This document shows, one piece after another, positions 39,501 through 53,100 of a DNA stretch of 64,000 nt. The position numbers and the translations under genes are program-made. Origin of the DNA: Neelides folsomi. Lineage: Eukaryota; Arthropoda; Collembola; Neelipleona; Neelidae. Position 1 is the stretch's first letter; each line of letters begins with the position of its first letter. The notes beneath the pieces were generated by a model, which was given only the letters and a program-made list of their open reading frames with translations, searched no databases and was not told the origin of the DNA. Location: NCBI GenBank assembly GCA_034687125.1, contig JAQGBZ010000239.1, positions 1 to 64,000 of the forward strand, read 5' to 3'.

Positions 39501-40577
39501 TTTAGTTTTTGAATAATTCTAATTGGTAATGATAATTTACCTCAAATTGACTTTCAATTCTAACGGCCTCAAGCCGATCAATTCTTTCACGCTTAGTGGT
39601 TTCGAGTTCTCTGTTCAAGCGATTAACTTCGTCCTTGAGAGAAGCGACGTTGTAAGTAGTCTGTTTCAGCTCTACGTTTTCATCCTTAACCTGAAATAAA
39701 TTATTATAGTTAAAATTATCTGATAAAAACTATTGACAAAGAAATCAAGTTAAATCAAACCTTTTCTAAATTCTGAAGAGTTTCTTCAAGTTTAGTTAAC
39801 TGAATGGCAAACTTTGTCTTGTATTGCTCAGCTTGTTCAAATGCACTCTTCGTATTTTGTTTAAAATTTTTCAGTATATCTGAATTTAAAAGAAATTTTA
39901 ACTTTTAACGTTAAGCCAAAATAATTAAAACAACTATTTATTTTATGATTTAAACTATCGCATTGAGTCCAATGAGGTGAAATAAAAATTAAAATAATTA
40001 TGTATTTTATAGGCACAAGACTCGATACCTTTAAGATCGGCATTTTCTTTTTGAATGAGCTCTAGATTTTTCTTAATTTCATCATAGTCTTGCGAAGACG
40101 AAGACGACATCGAAGCCGTTCCGAATGTATTGGTGTGCCGATTTCCGTCACTCAAGAGACTTGCCGCTAAATCTGATTCAGAGCTCAACGACATAGTTTT
40201 CACATTTCTGTACGAGCTAGAATCTGCTTCAATGGACTTCTCTTGGCCATTTCCTTCATTTTCAACTTCTTGATTGGAACTCTATAATCAATTTAAATTG
40301 TATTAAAATGACTAATGGATTTTATGAATCATAAGAATTATTGATAACAAATATTTTGATAAAATGTTTTAATTAGTCATTCAAAAAGGATTCTCACATT
40401 GCTTCCTCCGGCTTCTCCTGATGATCCAGAATTTAACAAAGTAATCGAGACGAGATCTCCTGGATTCGAATTCGAATTGATGATGGATCCAGTGAGAGAT
40501 GTTCGAAGAGGAATTGGAATCTCTTCAATTGTATCGAATTCTCCAATATTCACAAACTCGTACTCCAAATCCTCCAT
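36590..40577 (-). CDS. Optineurin/NEMO-like ubiquitin-binding coiled-coil protein (ten exons)
   Basis: Adaptor of the NEMO/optineurin/Kenny family, which reads polyubiquitin in NF-kB signalling and selective autophagy. Exons in gene order: 40398-40577, 40029-40281, 39761-39879, 39541-39690, 38669-39424, 38214-38567, 37580-37758, 37133-37276, 36857-36923, 36590-36757. They total 2,370 nt, 789 residues, in phase. Residues 1-60 hold an acidic stretch with YEFVNIGEFD, which fits an LC3-interacting (LIR) motif. Then come about 400 residues of coiled coil. The UBAN/CoZi segment is MDIYKADFEAEKNSREEL, matching NEMO and optineurin. A Ser/Thr/Pro-rich linker follows. The C-terminal zinc finger is CPICGKQFVDIQKLQNHAAIC, with the family's C-x2-C...H-x3-C spacing. 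The protein is longer than human optineurin (577) or NEMO (419). Which paralogue it represents is not settled. Confidence 0.85.
38073..38567 (-). CDS. Possible alternative last exon of the optineurin-like gene
   Basis: If the donor AAA|GTAGGG at 38214 is not used, the frame of exon 6 reads on for 46 more codons to a stop at 38073, ending SDRIPYAKK. The product would keep the coiled coil but lose the UBAN segment and the zinc finger. The extension has no motif of its own, so it may be plain intron sequence. Transcript evidence would decide. Confidence 0.3.
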   Translation of the reverse strand, partial: FESQKSIMVGRPSNIKSVSVPSYYFIPSTVQFNNKSYGSQPLPITHSVHQTGKNRNGGVSTSRIDPPKECICIREFLRLKIEVKDMAIEMIDLNFELAECRQQISKLNKGDTLNSSIKVGDYPGRLREAAYYPPVPTNVTSWPSTNAIKKSLSKASDRIPYAKK

Positions 40578-43383
40578 GTTGAGAGCTACAAAAATATTAA
40601 TTTTTCAATTTTACTGTTGGTAAATAATCGAATAAATTAAGTCCCTAGAATTCCATGTGCAATGTTCGATGTATTAATAGAAATGTAGGCAAAAGGTTGT
40701 AAGTTCGACGCCTTCAATAGCCAATTTTATCCTTCGGTTTCTACCTGGAGCTTAATTTTGTCCTTATTTTACTTTTATAATCCTCGAATCAAATTCAAAA
40801 ACACTTCATAAATATAAGTTTAAGCATTGTATAAATATAACAAAACTGAAAACAGAATTTAATTTTCCAATATAACACAAATGGAGTCTTCATATTTCAA
40901 AATTTCGTAATAATTTTATAACTAACAAAAAGAATTACAAAATCCTATCTTTTTAGCAAAAAATAATACAAATCTAATTTAACAATTAATTATTCTTACT
41001 TTCTTGTCTTGTTTATTAATGAGCTTTTTATAAGATGTTATTCAATATAAATAGAGAGTAAAAGAGAATTAAACTGGGAGAATGGAATGGGAAACTGTAA
41101 AGTAGAGCACGATCTTTGCGAAACAATCGCTCATAAATAAACAAAAGCGCAGATACCTAAATAATATATATTTATTTACATCGATAACTCTGTTAAATCC
41201 AACTTACACATTGGTGATCTTCTTTTAGAGTCCTCACTTCCCCAATCTCTTATTGGAATGAAGAGATGTTAAAAATTTAAGTAGTTTTGAGGAAAACGAA
41301 CGATGTTTTCCTTTGTATGGTAATGAAGGAATGAGTTGAGAGATAGAACCAGCAATGGATGAATGTGAGTCGTAGAAGAATCACATTGAGAATGAGTCAT
41401 CGAGCATGAGAACTCAGGCCACCTATCAAACCAATGCTTCAGGGTTGGAAGAAAAAATACCAAATGCTGACTGATTATGACAACCCAAACCAAACCCTAT
41501 TTAACTTCGAGCATGCAAAATATAAATACACTGTTTAGCTGACTCAATATAATATAACTATATTATAGCCATATAACCATACACTTAACGTATTTTAACC
41601 CTTTATGCAACAAAAGTTCTACCTGCTTAAACTTACCCTTTGCCCTTACCTCAATTATAAACATGAAACTACTTCTCCATATAATATGTGTATCTATTCA
41701 CAATTTTGTATTTATTTTTATTTAAATATATATATTAGGCATATACCTATGGTTCGTTTTGGTCCGATGGTTGGGTCAATTGGGCCTTGGGATAATTCTT
41801 TGGGAAAGTTCACCCTAAAACGACTAAACGTTTAAGGAAAGAAGGACCTTTATTTACTCTTTAATACAGGGCCTTCCAACGTACTGGCCGCGGACCGGAT
41901 TCGGCCCGCGAGGTCATTTTACCGGCCCGCCGAAGTTTCTTAAAAGTTAAATTACATACGGCCCTCGGACAGTTATTCTAGCCATTAGCTAAATTCTGAA
42001 TTGGAAATGAAATTACGTTTTACAGCTTAGGCTCGAGAGTGTTAAAACATTTCATATGGATACTTCTAACATTCATGTTTTTCCAACACATCATGATTTA
42101 CTCTTATAATAATAAATTCATAACAAGCTATTCCTTCATTGGCAAAAACGTGGTAATTGACTATCATATTAGAGTTTTTGAATTTTATAATTGATCTGAC
42201 TAGCGGATCCGTCGTCAGGCTCCCGTCAATCGAAAAGGTGGTTATCAAATTATTTGGTTTAACTATTAACCCTAGCAGTATCGTTTTAAATCAAGAACCT
42301 TACATTGATATTTTGATATGCTATAACGGAACGAAAACGTCAAATACGCATTAAACCTATAGCAAATATGTATCTTTTATCTTTAAGAATGATTGAATTC
42401 AAAAATAAAAAATAAAATTAAACGAAGAACGAACATTAACAGTGACGTAATAAGTATATATATATATATTTATTTACAATAATCTAATTTAAATTAACCT
42501 AACCATAACTAACAACATAGCAGAAATTTAAATTTATGCATTGAAGCTTTTGAATCATATGAATCCTTATATCTAATGATCTTTAAAATGTATAATTGGA
42601 TATTCAATTAATGATATGAATTGTAAAATTAATTAAGGAAAACAAACTATGTAAAAATGAAAAAAGTTTTATTCTAAAAAAATTTACATATATTTGGATT
42701 TATTAAAATATGGCAAGTGAATATGCATTGAAATTTAAAATTGTAATAAACACTTTTGAAAGGAAACCGTTTAACCTATTAATACAATGTTTAAACTATA
42801 TGAAAATGGAGATATTGTTTATTTTTATGGAAGGCTATGCAAGTTCTCCATGCATTTGAATGCAATAATGACCCTTGCGGCTTAAATTATTTCTAGACTT
42901 TAAAGCATGTTAGCACTCTGAAAATTATGCATTGTATGCTTATGATCATTAAAAAGGATTTTATTTAAATCGGTAAATTTTAACAAGGTTAAGTTCAGCC
43001 CATTTTTCTGCCATATCTCATTCTGTCCATAAATGCATGAATATTTATGAATTGGTCTTTTTGTTCTGTCCTTAAATTAAGTTTTATACCAGATATATTT
43101 AGTTCCAAGAAAGCCATTTAATGTTTTTATGAGATAAATAATTTGAACGAAGTTAAAATATTTTATTTCTTTAACAGTTCATTAAATACAAGTATTAAGA
43201 TAGATAGCATTTAACATACAATGAAGTTAGCATTGTAACGTTCAAGCTATTTATGGATCATTTTGAAATAAATATTTTTATTTGTAACAGAGTAATACTT
43301 ATTGTTAGGTAATTGGTAGGAAGCATCAGTAAAGAAGAAAAGAAATAGGAATAATAATTGATTAGGGTCAGGTCTCATCAAAT
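40578..43383. other. Intergenic DNA between the optineurin-like and giant genes
   Basis: About 2.8 kb with no recognised gene. It should contain the promoter of the optineurin-like gene just right of 40577 and the 3' UTR of the giant gene left of 43384; a minus-strand AATAAA lies near 43276-43281. A GC-rich transposon-like end sits at about 41867 and an AT microsatellite near 42457-42472. Confidence 0.5.
41867..41965. mobile_element. GC-rich hAT-like transposon terminus (relic)
   Basis: In an AT-rich setting this block is sharply G+C-rich, starting cagggccttccaacgtactg and followed by repeated ggcccgc and accgg elements. Ends of this style (CAGGGCCTTCCAA plus GGCCCGCG palindromes) are known from hAT-family elements. 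No matching inverted end and no hAT transposase was found within the window, so this looks like a solo end or truncated copy. Family assignment rests on motif recall. Confidence 0.4.
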
Positions 43384-44104
43384 TTATTTCGGAGCCTGGT
43401 GAGTATGAGACATGTGAGTGACGGGTATCGGAGTCCCTTCGCTCGTCTCATCAGCATCTCCCACTTGGGGAGCAAGTAGGCCGAACTCGTAGCCAAAGTC
43501 GTACTTAAAGTACACGACGCCAGAATTCCCTCCTAAATACCAAAAATTCCATTTATTAAATTATACCAATCTATTACGATCCCAATTACCATCTCTCGGA
43601 GGTTGTTGCGACGAATCTTTAACAAGTGGCTGAATATCTCGGACGAACGCTCGATTGCTTCGTTCTGCTCGTTCACTCATATACTCTCCCATTGCATCAA
43701 CTAACATTTTGATCAATAATTAAATACGTCAAAGAATCAATAGCTATTAAAAGTAAAACATGACTAAATATTAATATTGATTAATTGTGTTATTAAAGTT
43801 AATTAATTGTACGGTTCATTGATAAAGAAGACTGTTGATGAGTTTGTGGTGGTTTGACTGGTCTGAATCTCTTCGTGTCATCCTCTGATTCACTTTCCAT
43901 TGGGGCCCAAATTGGTCTTACGCGAAATTCCTCTGCATCTGACCCATAGTCAGATTCGCTCACTTCTCCAGGGACGAATTTGGAAGGGACGATCTTCTTC
44001 ATCTCCTTGCAAGCCCAAGAAGGTCGGCCCTTCGGAGGAACAAAAACTTCCGGTTTGACAATGTCTCCGCTCCCAGGTGAAGGAATTACTATCCAAGGGC
44101 AAGT
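43384..44104 (-). CDS. C-terminal tail of the giant gene (three exons)
   Basis: Exons 43813-44104, 43590-43700 and 43384-43532. The first carries a second copy of the acidic motif, SKFVPGEVSESDYGSDAEEF, followed by VRPIWAPMESESEDD and RFRPVKPP. The second reads DAMGEYMSERAERSNRAF. The third, VVYFKYDFGYEFGLLAPQVG, ends with stop TAA at 43384-43386. Without the splice at 43813 the frame would stop four codons later, so the last two exons could be missed by an ORF scan. Confidence 0.82.
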
Positions 44105-47100
44105 CTGCATATCCAGATAAAACATCATTTATCTAATTCCTCCATTAACTTTAGTGTTAGTTTAATAGCAAATACATAAAGCAAATTATAAAAGCAAAAG
44201 TTTCACAAAGCTCATAACTCATAATGAATGAACAACATCGTTTTAGATGATGCTCCCATTACAATCACAGAAATACATAATCTGAATAAATTAATTTTAA
44301 AGAAAGCTTAAACATTATCTATCCATTTGAATGTGTTCTGTTAAGTGTTAATTTAAAAAGCTGAATGTGCAATAAACCTAACGTTAGTTTAATTGTTAGT
44401 ATTAAATGAAGCGGAAGTTTTAGTTATGATGAGTAATGAAGACTCACAGATATGTAAAGGGAAGAGTAGAAATTTTCAACAAAGAGTTTCGGCCTAAAAA
44501 GATTACACGATTTAATCACACACACACAAACAACAGATCTCAATCGGAGAAGAAGCGACTCACCTCCGTCAGCAATCAACTAATTTTTATTAAGTCGGGG
44601 AGCCATTCACCTAAGCTCCTATACAAAAACTTCTCCTTTCAGCATTATTATCCATAATGGCTAACTACACAATCTAGCTCTGGTACAAATGAAACTTTTT
44701 CTATAAATTGCACAGCGATGGTCTTATACAAAAATTGTGATAATCACAATTAAATTCAAAATGATAAAATTAAAACATGAATAAGCCTTCTAAAAATAAT
44801 ATCTCTAACAAGAGATATGAATATAATTCAAAGTATATGAAATTTCAAAAATTAGTCAATTTACACAAAATAACATACAATAAATAAATAGCATTATTTA
44901 TTATTATTATAAGTATTACAACAAAATGAGATGAAAATTAGGAAACATAAATAAAGAACTAAAAGAACTTTTATTCATAATTTTTCTATAGAATAAGGTT
45001 TTTGTATTAAATATAACGTGTGAGAGAACTATCAAGTCTAGAGTACAAGTATAATTATTATAAATAAATATTCAGGTCAGCGGGTCATAAGTTTAAATAA
45101 TTACATATAAATTAATTCTACAACAATTTATAACTTATAACATAACAATAACCTAACTACTTTTAATAAATGAGTAATTAGCATTTAAATAAATTATTTT
45201 TTACTCACCTCGAAATCAAAGGACGCTTCACCAGCATTCGACTTTGGTCTCGGTGAGAATCGAAATTCAGGCGGAGTCCCTGGCTTCAGAAGATCTTCCT
45301 GTTGGCGATTGTCAGATGGTAAATTAATTGGCGAAGGAGTTTTTGAAACTCCTTTAGAAGGTTTCGGCGGAACGGCGGGTTTCGGGCTCAATTTTGATGT
45401 GGAGGAAGTCCAAGGTGGCCATTTGACCCCTTCGCCTCCTCCTTCTGTGGAGGTCGTTGAGGTGAAAGTGGAGGAGGAAACTTCGGTCATTGTTCTCGTG
45501 CTTACAACTTCCATTTCTTCTCGTAAGCCCCCAGCAGCAGCATTACTCGTTGGACCCACAACGGTAGAAACATAATATTGGACATCTTTAGATTTCCCGG
45601 GACTCTCCACATTTGAACTTGTCCTCATTGGTGACGAAGGAGTTTTGGGAGATGTGTCAGGTTTAAATGGACTTTTTGCTATTTGAACACCTTGTGAAAC
45701 TTGTGACTGTGTTGGAGAAAAATCAGAGACTTTTTTCTCAGGTTTTGGCTTCATCATACAATTTGATACCCCTTGACCTGCAACGTTTTTGAAACTTCCT
45801 TGGCTCATTTTTTCAAATGTTGAAACTCTGGCAAATGAAGACTTTTGCTGTTTGGGTGATTCAATTTTATGTTTAGACGGAGACTCAACTTGTGGTTTAG
45901 AAGGAGACTCAAATACTTTCGTTGGCGATCCAAATGTTTGTTTAGAAGGAGAGTCAAATACTTTGGAAGGAGTCCCAAATGTTTTAGAAGGCGACCCAAA
46001 TGTTTGTTTAGGAGATTCAAATGTTTTCGAAGGCGACTCAACCCCAGAATCTTCTGAAGGTGGAGGTGGCCATACATTTTTCATCTTTGTAATTTCCTTC
46101 TTCTTCTCCTCTTGAGCCCCTTCTTGGAATACAATAGGGGAAAGACGACTCAGTCCAGGTGAAACAGCCGCAGCGACCAACTTCGTTTCCTCTTTCTTGT
46201 ACTCCGTCCGAGTTGAAGTTGAAGAAGATGCCTCGTAGCTTAATTCAATTTCTCTTGTCCACATTTTAGCCAAATCTTTGACCTTCATTCGTTTTTCTTC
46301 TTGTTCATCACAAACTTCCGACTTCACATTGTCGTTCGTTGATTCTTCAAAACATTCATTTTCAATAGGGAGAGACGAAGTTTGGAAGAGTGGACGAGGA
46401 GATGAAATTTGTGGTTCTGTGACTGATTTTGGTCTCCATTTTGGTTCAATCTTTGCATCAAAATCGCTCTCGTAGTCGGATTCCTTAAATTCCCCAGGGA
46501 TGAATTTTGAGGGTTTAATTAAAGGAAGAGATTTGGGTCTTCCTCCCAATTCCTCACGAAATTCAGGTGGTGGTGGAAGAAGGGGATTTTCCTCAAAGTC
46601 AATATTATAATTTTGTTCCGGAGTTGGTGCTGGAGTTGATGTTGGCGTCTTTGGGAAAACTGGTGAAGAAGATTCGATTCTCGAAGCATTCCTTTCCATC
46701 TCGCTGGACTTCACGAATTCTGAGGCTTCAAAGCTGGAAATTTTGAAGTCTGAAGAATGTTGGAATTCTCCTTGGACATCCGAAGCTATGGGTTTAAAAG
46801 GAGGGACAGAAATTGAAACGGCTGGAGGTGACGGAGGTGGCAAAATCCGAACTCCTCCAGGAACATCTGTCACTTGAACATTTTCAAACGTTTTGGCCTT
46901 CGCTTTGACTGAAAATTTCTTTTGAGGAATTGAATCTGGTTTGGGCGTATAGCAGATAATTGGTGGAGGTTCTGGGACCAATTCTGGTTCTTGGTCCCAT
47001 GAAGGGCGACGAGATTTTTCGGATGGAGTGACTGAGATTTTGGGGAATTCAGTAGATTTAGGAGTCGAGGGTCTTTCAAGTTTCGGAGAATTTCCAAACT

Positions 47101-50100
47101 GCTTCATTTGGTACACCACGGATACTTCTTTGGTCCCAAGCTCCTAAAAATTCAATTATAGAAATTATGATTAAATCAAATAACAGAAATTATGAAAACG
47201 TTTTTAAATGTTTTACTTCGCTTTTTCCTAGCGTTGATTCAAAAATGACTTTGGTTGGTTGTTGAAGCGAAAATGCGAGATCGTCGTCTAAAACTGTTAT
47301 ATCAGCAATGCTCTGAGCATCTCCGACATCATTTGCTGCTTTCACCATATACTGACCGCTATTGATTGCTCGAGCTAATAAAATGGCAAAAAATAACAAT
47401 TTATTTTATTTTCAAAAAATCTGATATTCATGATTCATGAATCTAAATTAAAATGATACAAGTAAATTAAACATAAAATTCTCGTACCGTCACTAAGAAT
47501 GAATACATGTCGATTCCCTTCAGAGCGTATTTCAATTTTCCCTCCAGGTTCCACTTTTCGTCCATCTTTGAACCAAGTTATGGTTGGAGCTGGTGTTCCA
47601 GTAACTTCCACTTCCATGTAAATCCTTTTTTTCGGCGCGACAGTTTGAGTTTGAAGTCGCTTACCGAAAACAGGAGGAAACGTCGTTTCTTTATTTAGAA
47701 AATTGTAATTAAATAAAAACATTAACTTTATTTTTTAGATCACTTTCTTCTTTATATCATTTGTATCTTGTATCCATCTAATTCTTACAGTAATGTTAGT
47801 TAACTCATATTTCAATTATTCTGTAACCAATATTTTTCATTGATCTTACTTTTAACGATGAGGTCAGCTACGCTTGTAGCCACTCCAGCAGAGTTCTCAG
47901 CAACACAAGCGTATCTCCCACCATCTTTCACTTTCACTTTCCCAATTTGCAACGTAACTTTACCGTGACAAAAGTTACAAGGAATCGTGTCATCAATACG
48001 GAAGTCATTTTTTGTCCAACTTAACGTAGGCTCAGGATACCCTTTATAAAAATATAATTAGTTAATTAAATAGAATCTCTTAGATTTTATTTTTAAGTTA
48101 ATGAATAATTACCATCAACTGTTCCTTCAAGAACTACAAAAGTTCCTTCGTCGACCATTAAGCTATTAATTGGGGATATAAACCTTGGTCCAACTTTATT
48201 CCGTGTCACTTTGATAATGCTCGGAACAATAATATCTCCATCATTAGAACTCTTCCTTTCAAATAAAGCTTTTTTCTCTTCATAACTTTTAGTTCTATCT
48301 TCTTCTTCAATACTTGAAGTTTTTTCAATCTAATAAAGTTTTATCATTAAATTAAGATGAATCCAAAATCCAGGATGTACAGGAATACTTGTATCAAGAT
48401 AAATAATTGATTTCCAAACCTGTTGAATAGACGAAGAAGACTCATTATGGACAATCGTTCTTTTAGATGTCATAACAGTAACAGTCATAGATTCGCTTTC
48501 TTCTTTCTCCTTGAATAAACCTGTTTCGACCTTAACAATTAAAGAAGCAAAAGCTTTGGCTTCTCCTCCAGTATTCTTCGCTTTCACCATGTAATTGCCC
48601 CTATGATTGGGTTGAGCCACGGGAATTTTCAAAAAGTATTCATCGTCAGCACCAGTGCAAATCTAAAATTACAATATTATTAGCAATTTATTCAGAATTT
48701 AATTAAAATAATAGCTAATGTTAATATTAAATTAATTATTGTTTAGATTTATATGAGTTACCTCATATCCATCCGAGTCTTTAATCTCTACAGCATTCTT
48801 GTACCAGGTAACAACAGGTTTTGGCCATCCTTCTGAAAGTTTACAACTCATAACAACTTCAGATCCTTGATCCACCATTGTGTCTTCAATCAGTTTACTG
48901 AATTTTGGTCCTTCCGTCATTTTTTCTTCTAAAATAGTCATTTAAATTATTTAATAATTATTAAATTTTTAAGAAATTTAAAATTAAAATGTAAGTAGAT
49001 ACTACCCAGGACATTTTCGCATTTACAAGAAAATGAATAACATTGAAAAGATTTACTTTCAACAACTGAAACGCTGCAAGTTGAGGAAGCTTCACCAGCC
49101 GAATTAATTGCATTAACTCTATAATCGCCCCCGTCCTCAAGGAACGCTTCCTTTACAATTAGCCTACATTTATCACCTTGGAATTTGAGTTGAAAATCTT
49201 TGGATTCTTTGATCGGCTCTCCATTATGATACCAAATGACCTAATAATAAAATTAAATATTGTTAAATTATAAGCACAAAGTAATTATTTATATTTAATA
49301 GGTCATGTATTGTCTAAATGATTGCATAAAGTGGTCATTATTAATTATTAAATTTCATAAAATCATTATTTGTAATAAATTTACTTCAGGTTCAGGATTT
49401 CCTACGATGATACATTCTAAAAGGAATCCATCTCCTTCTTTGACAATAGTGTTCCTCAGTGGTGATTGTATTTTTGGCCTGCTCACTTCCAGATCCGACT
49501 TTTCAAAGTCAGAGTCAGAGGTTTCATTGGGGAGTCGACCCTATTTCATTCATATATCCAAAATTAATAATAATGAAATGCGTGGGAGATGAAAGGCCTT
49601 CACCTTGACGGTGAGCGTTGAGAATGAGGAGACTTCTCCTGCCGCGTTCCTGGCAATGAGTCTGTAACTCCCAGCGTGCTTTGGAAACGCCTCTTTGATC
49701 GTCAACGAGGGGGCGGAGATGTTCAAAGATTTCTGAAAATAGACATTTTAAAGAAAGGTCACGGGGAGAGGCGGAAATTACTTCGACCCCTGGGGAAAAC
49801 TCAATCCGACGATCATCGTGGAACCACTCGATTGAACTTGGATTTCCTCCCAATTCGCATAACAAAACGACTTTCTCCCCCGCTCGGGCCATCACATTGC
49901 ATAAGGGAACGACAACAAAGGGACGTTCCACTTCCAATACTGAAAATATACATAAAACAGTTAAACCTCAACACAGAAAAATGAAAAAAACTGAAACATG
50001 TCAAATCAGGTCAAATGGAAATATTGGGAAATGATTATTATATGTATAACCTTCAACAGTAACAGTCGAATAGGTTTCATCAGCACCAAGTCGGTTCACA

Positions 50101-53100
50101 GCCCTACAGGCATAGTCACCCTTATGGGTCAAATTCACATCATCGAAATTCACAATACATTTTCCATTATTGAAGGTAATGACGTAGTCAGGGGAGTCGT
50201 CGATGGAATATCCGTCTCGGAACCAAAAGACTGTCGGGAGTGGATTTCCACTCACAAAACACTCGAGCCGATTTCCTCTGGACGCCTCTTTGAACGTGAC
50301 ATTCGGCGGAAGTTTGGACTCAAAATGAGGCGGAGAGAGGTTTGACTGAGACTCAGCGACCACGAGCTTCCCGCTCGTCTCCGCCATCCCTCCTTCATTC
50401 TCAGCCCGACAAGTAAATATACTTGAGTCGGGCATAAAGGTCTCTTCGATGGTTAAAGAACAAATAGACCCGTCGAATTCGGTCTTGTAATCAGAAATCC
50501 CCTGGATTTCCATTCCGTCCTTCAGCCATGAGATTTTTGGTTTCGGAACTCCAACAACCCTTTGAATTTTTAAATTTTGTTTATTTATGCCGAATCATGA
50601 TTTTAATATTATACAAGTTTTGTTCATTTCGAAAATTATCATTTCAGTTTGTATCATTCAATACTTGAACATTACTTTTAAATGTTGAATTACATTACAA
50701 AGAGATTTAAATGGAAATTGATGAGCTGTAAGAATTAAACACGTACTTGCATTGAAGTGAAAGTCTTTGACCTTCCGTAATTGCCACATCATTTAATGGT
50801 GTTACAAAGGCGGGTGCGATGGTGCCATCAACGATTGTTAAAACCTCTTGGATCGTTTCTGTTGACTCTTCCGCTTGGGTGGAAGCCTCTGAACTTTTCT
50901 CCACTGTTTGAGTATTCACATCTCTGTCTATTTTGACGCTCGGCGTGACTTCAATTGCTTCAAATTGAGTTTCTTTCTCCACCAATTGACGACTTGGGCT
51001 GATGCTGGGTGTGAGGACTCGAGTTAATTTGCATTCACCAGCCAATACCTTAAATTGATTTAAAACAAAGTAAGGAATGAATGAATGATTAGTGATCGAT
51101 TAAGTAAGTACAGGACTTACAAACAACTGAAATAGTAAAATTTTAATTAACATTATTTAAAGTTATTTAATTTTTATCTATGGCTTAATATTTTATACAT
51201 ATAATGTATTAAAACAAATATTCTACAATTGCGATATTTTTGCAATTGATTAAATAGCGAATTTATCTTAAAGAGTGATGATAAGCTAAAGGGTTTATGG
51301 TTTTCTCATTAGCTCCAATTATTCAGATTGAAGCGAATAAAGGATAAGCTTCTAACTACGTCTAACATTCATGACTAATATGAAACAGAATGAAATAAAA
51401 CGACTCTGTGTGAGATGAAAATCCCTCAAGCTCATTAAAATCCTTTTCCTGAATCCCAACACAACTTTCTTCCCATATAACGCCAAAGGAATTAATGTAG
51501 TGATAATGAATTGGGTTTACCGTAGACGGAATTCCTTCTTCCACTTTCACACGTTCTTCCATGAGAATTTCTGGTTCTCCGGTCGTAATACTCTCTGTGA
51601 TTTCCAAAATTGGGAACTTGGCTTCTTCTGGTTGAGGCACGAGAAGGTTGGCCGAGACGTCTTTCAATTCCTGGATCATTCTCGAATTCTCGCCCCGAAT
51701 CATCTCTTCATTCGTCTTCGACTTCTCCTCCCCTATGGCAAGACGATCAAATTTATACTCATTGAACATACAAATTTATGGTTGAACTGATTTATTTTAA
51801 ATATGATTTAGGAATTATTAAGATGGTGTAAATGAAGATTTAAACCACAAGCATATATTTCATAATTAGATTTTGTTCGGTTCACATCCTGAGTTGATTT
51901 GAATGTCGTAACATACCATAAAGTTGGGAAGAAATTTGGGCCACTCTTTTGATTCTCTCTATTTGCAGATCCTCGCCTTTTGAGAGAAACTCCAAAATTT
52001 CATTTTGGAGCAGAAGGGCATTTTGACTTTTTCCTCGCTTCTTCACTTCCATTCCCTCTTTAGCCAAACTGAGTCCTTCTTCGAGCCACCCACGGGCCTA
52101 GGAAAATATGTTTGATGTGAGAGAGGGAAAAAGAGGTAATGTAATCGCCCGTGTTTATCGGAAAGAAATTGACTAGATGAGAAAAGGAAATTGAGGAAGC
52201 GGAGGACTCACGTCATTAGACAAAGTGAAATATGTTAGCGTGAGATCAATAACTCTTCGACGCTCCTTCGTCTGCTGTTCTAAACTGGAAAATCGCGACT
52301 CGAGTTCAAACTTTTTCTCCAGGATGTCTTCGTCTCCTTTGGCCTCTTTAGCAGCTTCAACAAACTCCTCGATTTTCTCTCTAACAGTCTACATAATAAT
52401 CCTTGCTCAACATTTTCATTTTATTATCTTCACAAGTTTCTATTGTACGTACAAGTCTTGATAACAAATTAGTATGTTCATAATGCCAATTAATAATGAA
52501 AATAGAAATTTAACGAAAAGTTACAAACAAACCAGAAGGTACTTATAGAGTTAAAACTATTATATAGGTAAGTAGAGTAAGTACTAAATATAAATGCAGA
52601 ATATGCACAAAGTAGCTATAAAATATAACTTGTCTTTTGAATCTATTGATAATGGTTAAATAAAGAGATTAAAACTGTAAAATAGAAATAGTTACTTATA
52701 TAGATAAATGTTTTGAACTTCAAATAATAAATAAATAAAAATTATGAGATTATATTAAATTTAATTTCATCATTTTTAAGCATTAAATATTTTTAAGATT
52801 GTCAATTTAATGTGAATTTTTAAAAACTAACTGTTTGGCTTACAATAATTGCTGTTTTAGCGTTATTAAAAAGTAATTAAAAATTTATTACCGTAAGGGT
52901 TGTTTCGAATCTTGAGAAAGCTTCTGAGATTTCCATCGATGTTCTAAAAGTCTCCCCATACTGACCTCTGGATTGGGTAAGATGGTTGAGGAGATCTTTA
53001 AGTTTGGATGAAATTTGTAGAAAGTCGTGGTTGAGGAGCGAAGCCCTCATGTCATCCAACGTTCCTTTCTGACTGCGAGAGAATTTGTCCCAACCGGCGG

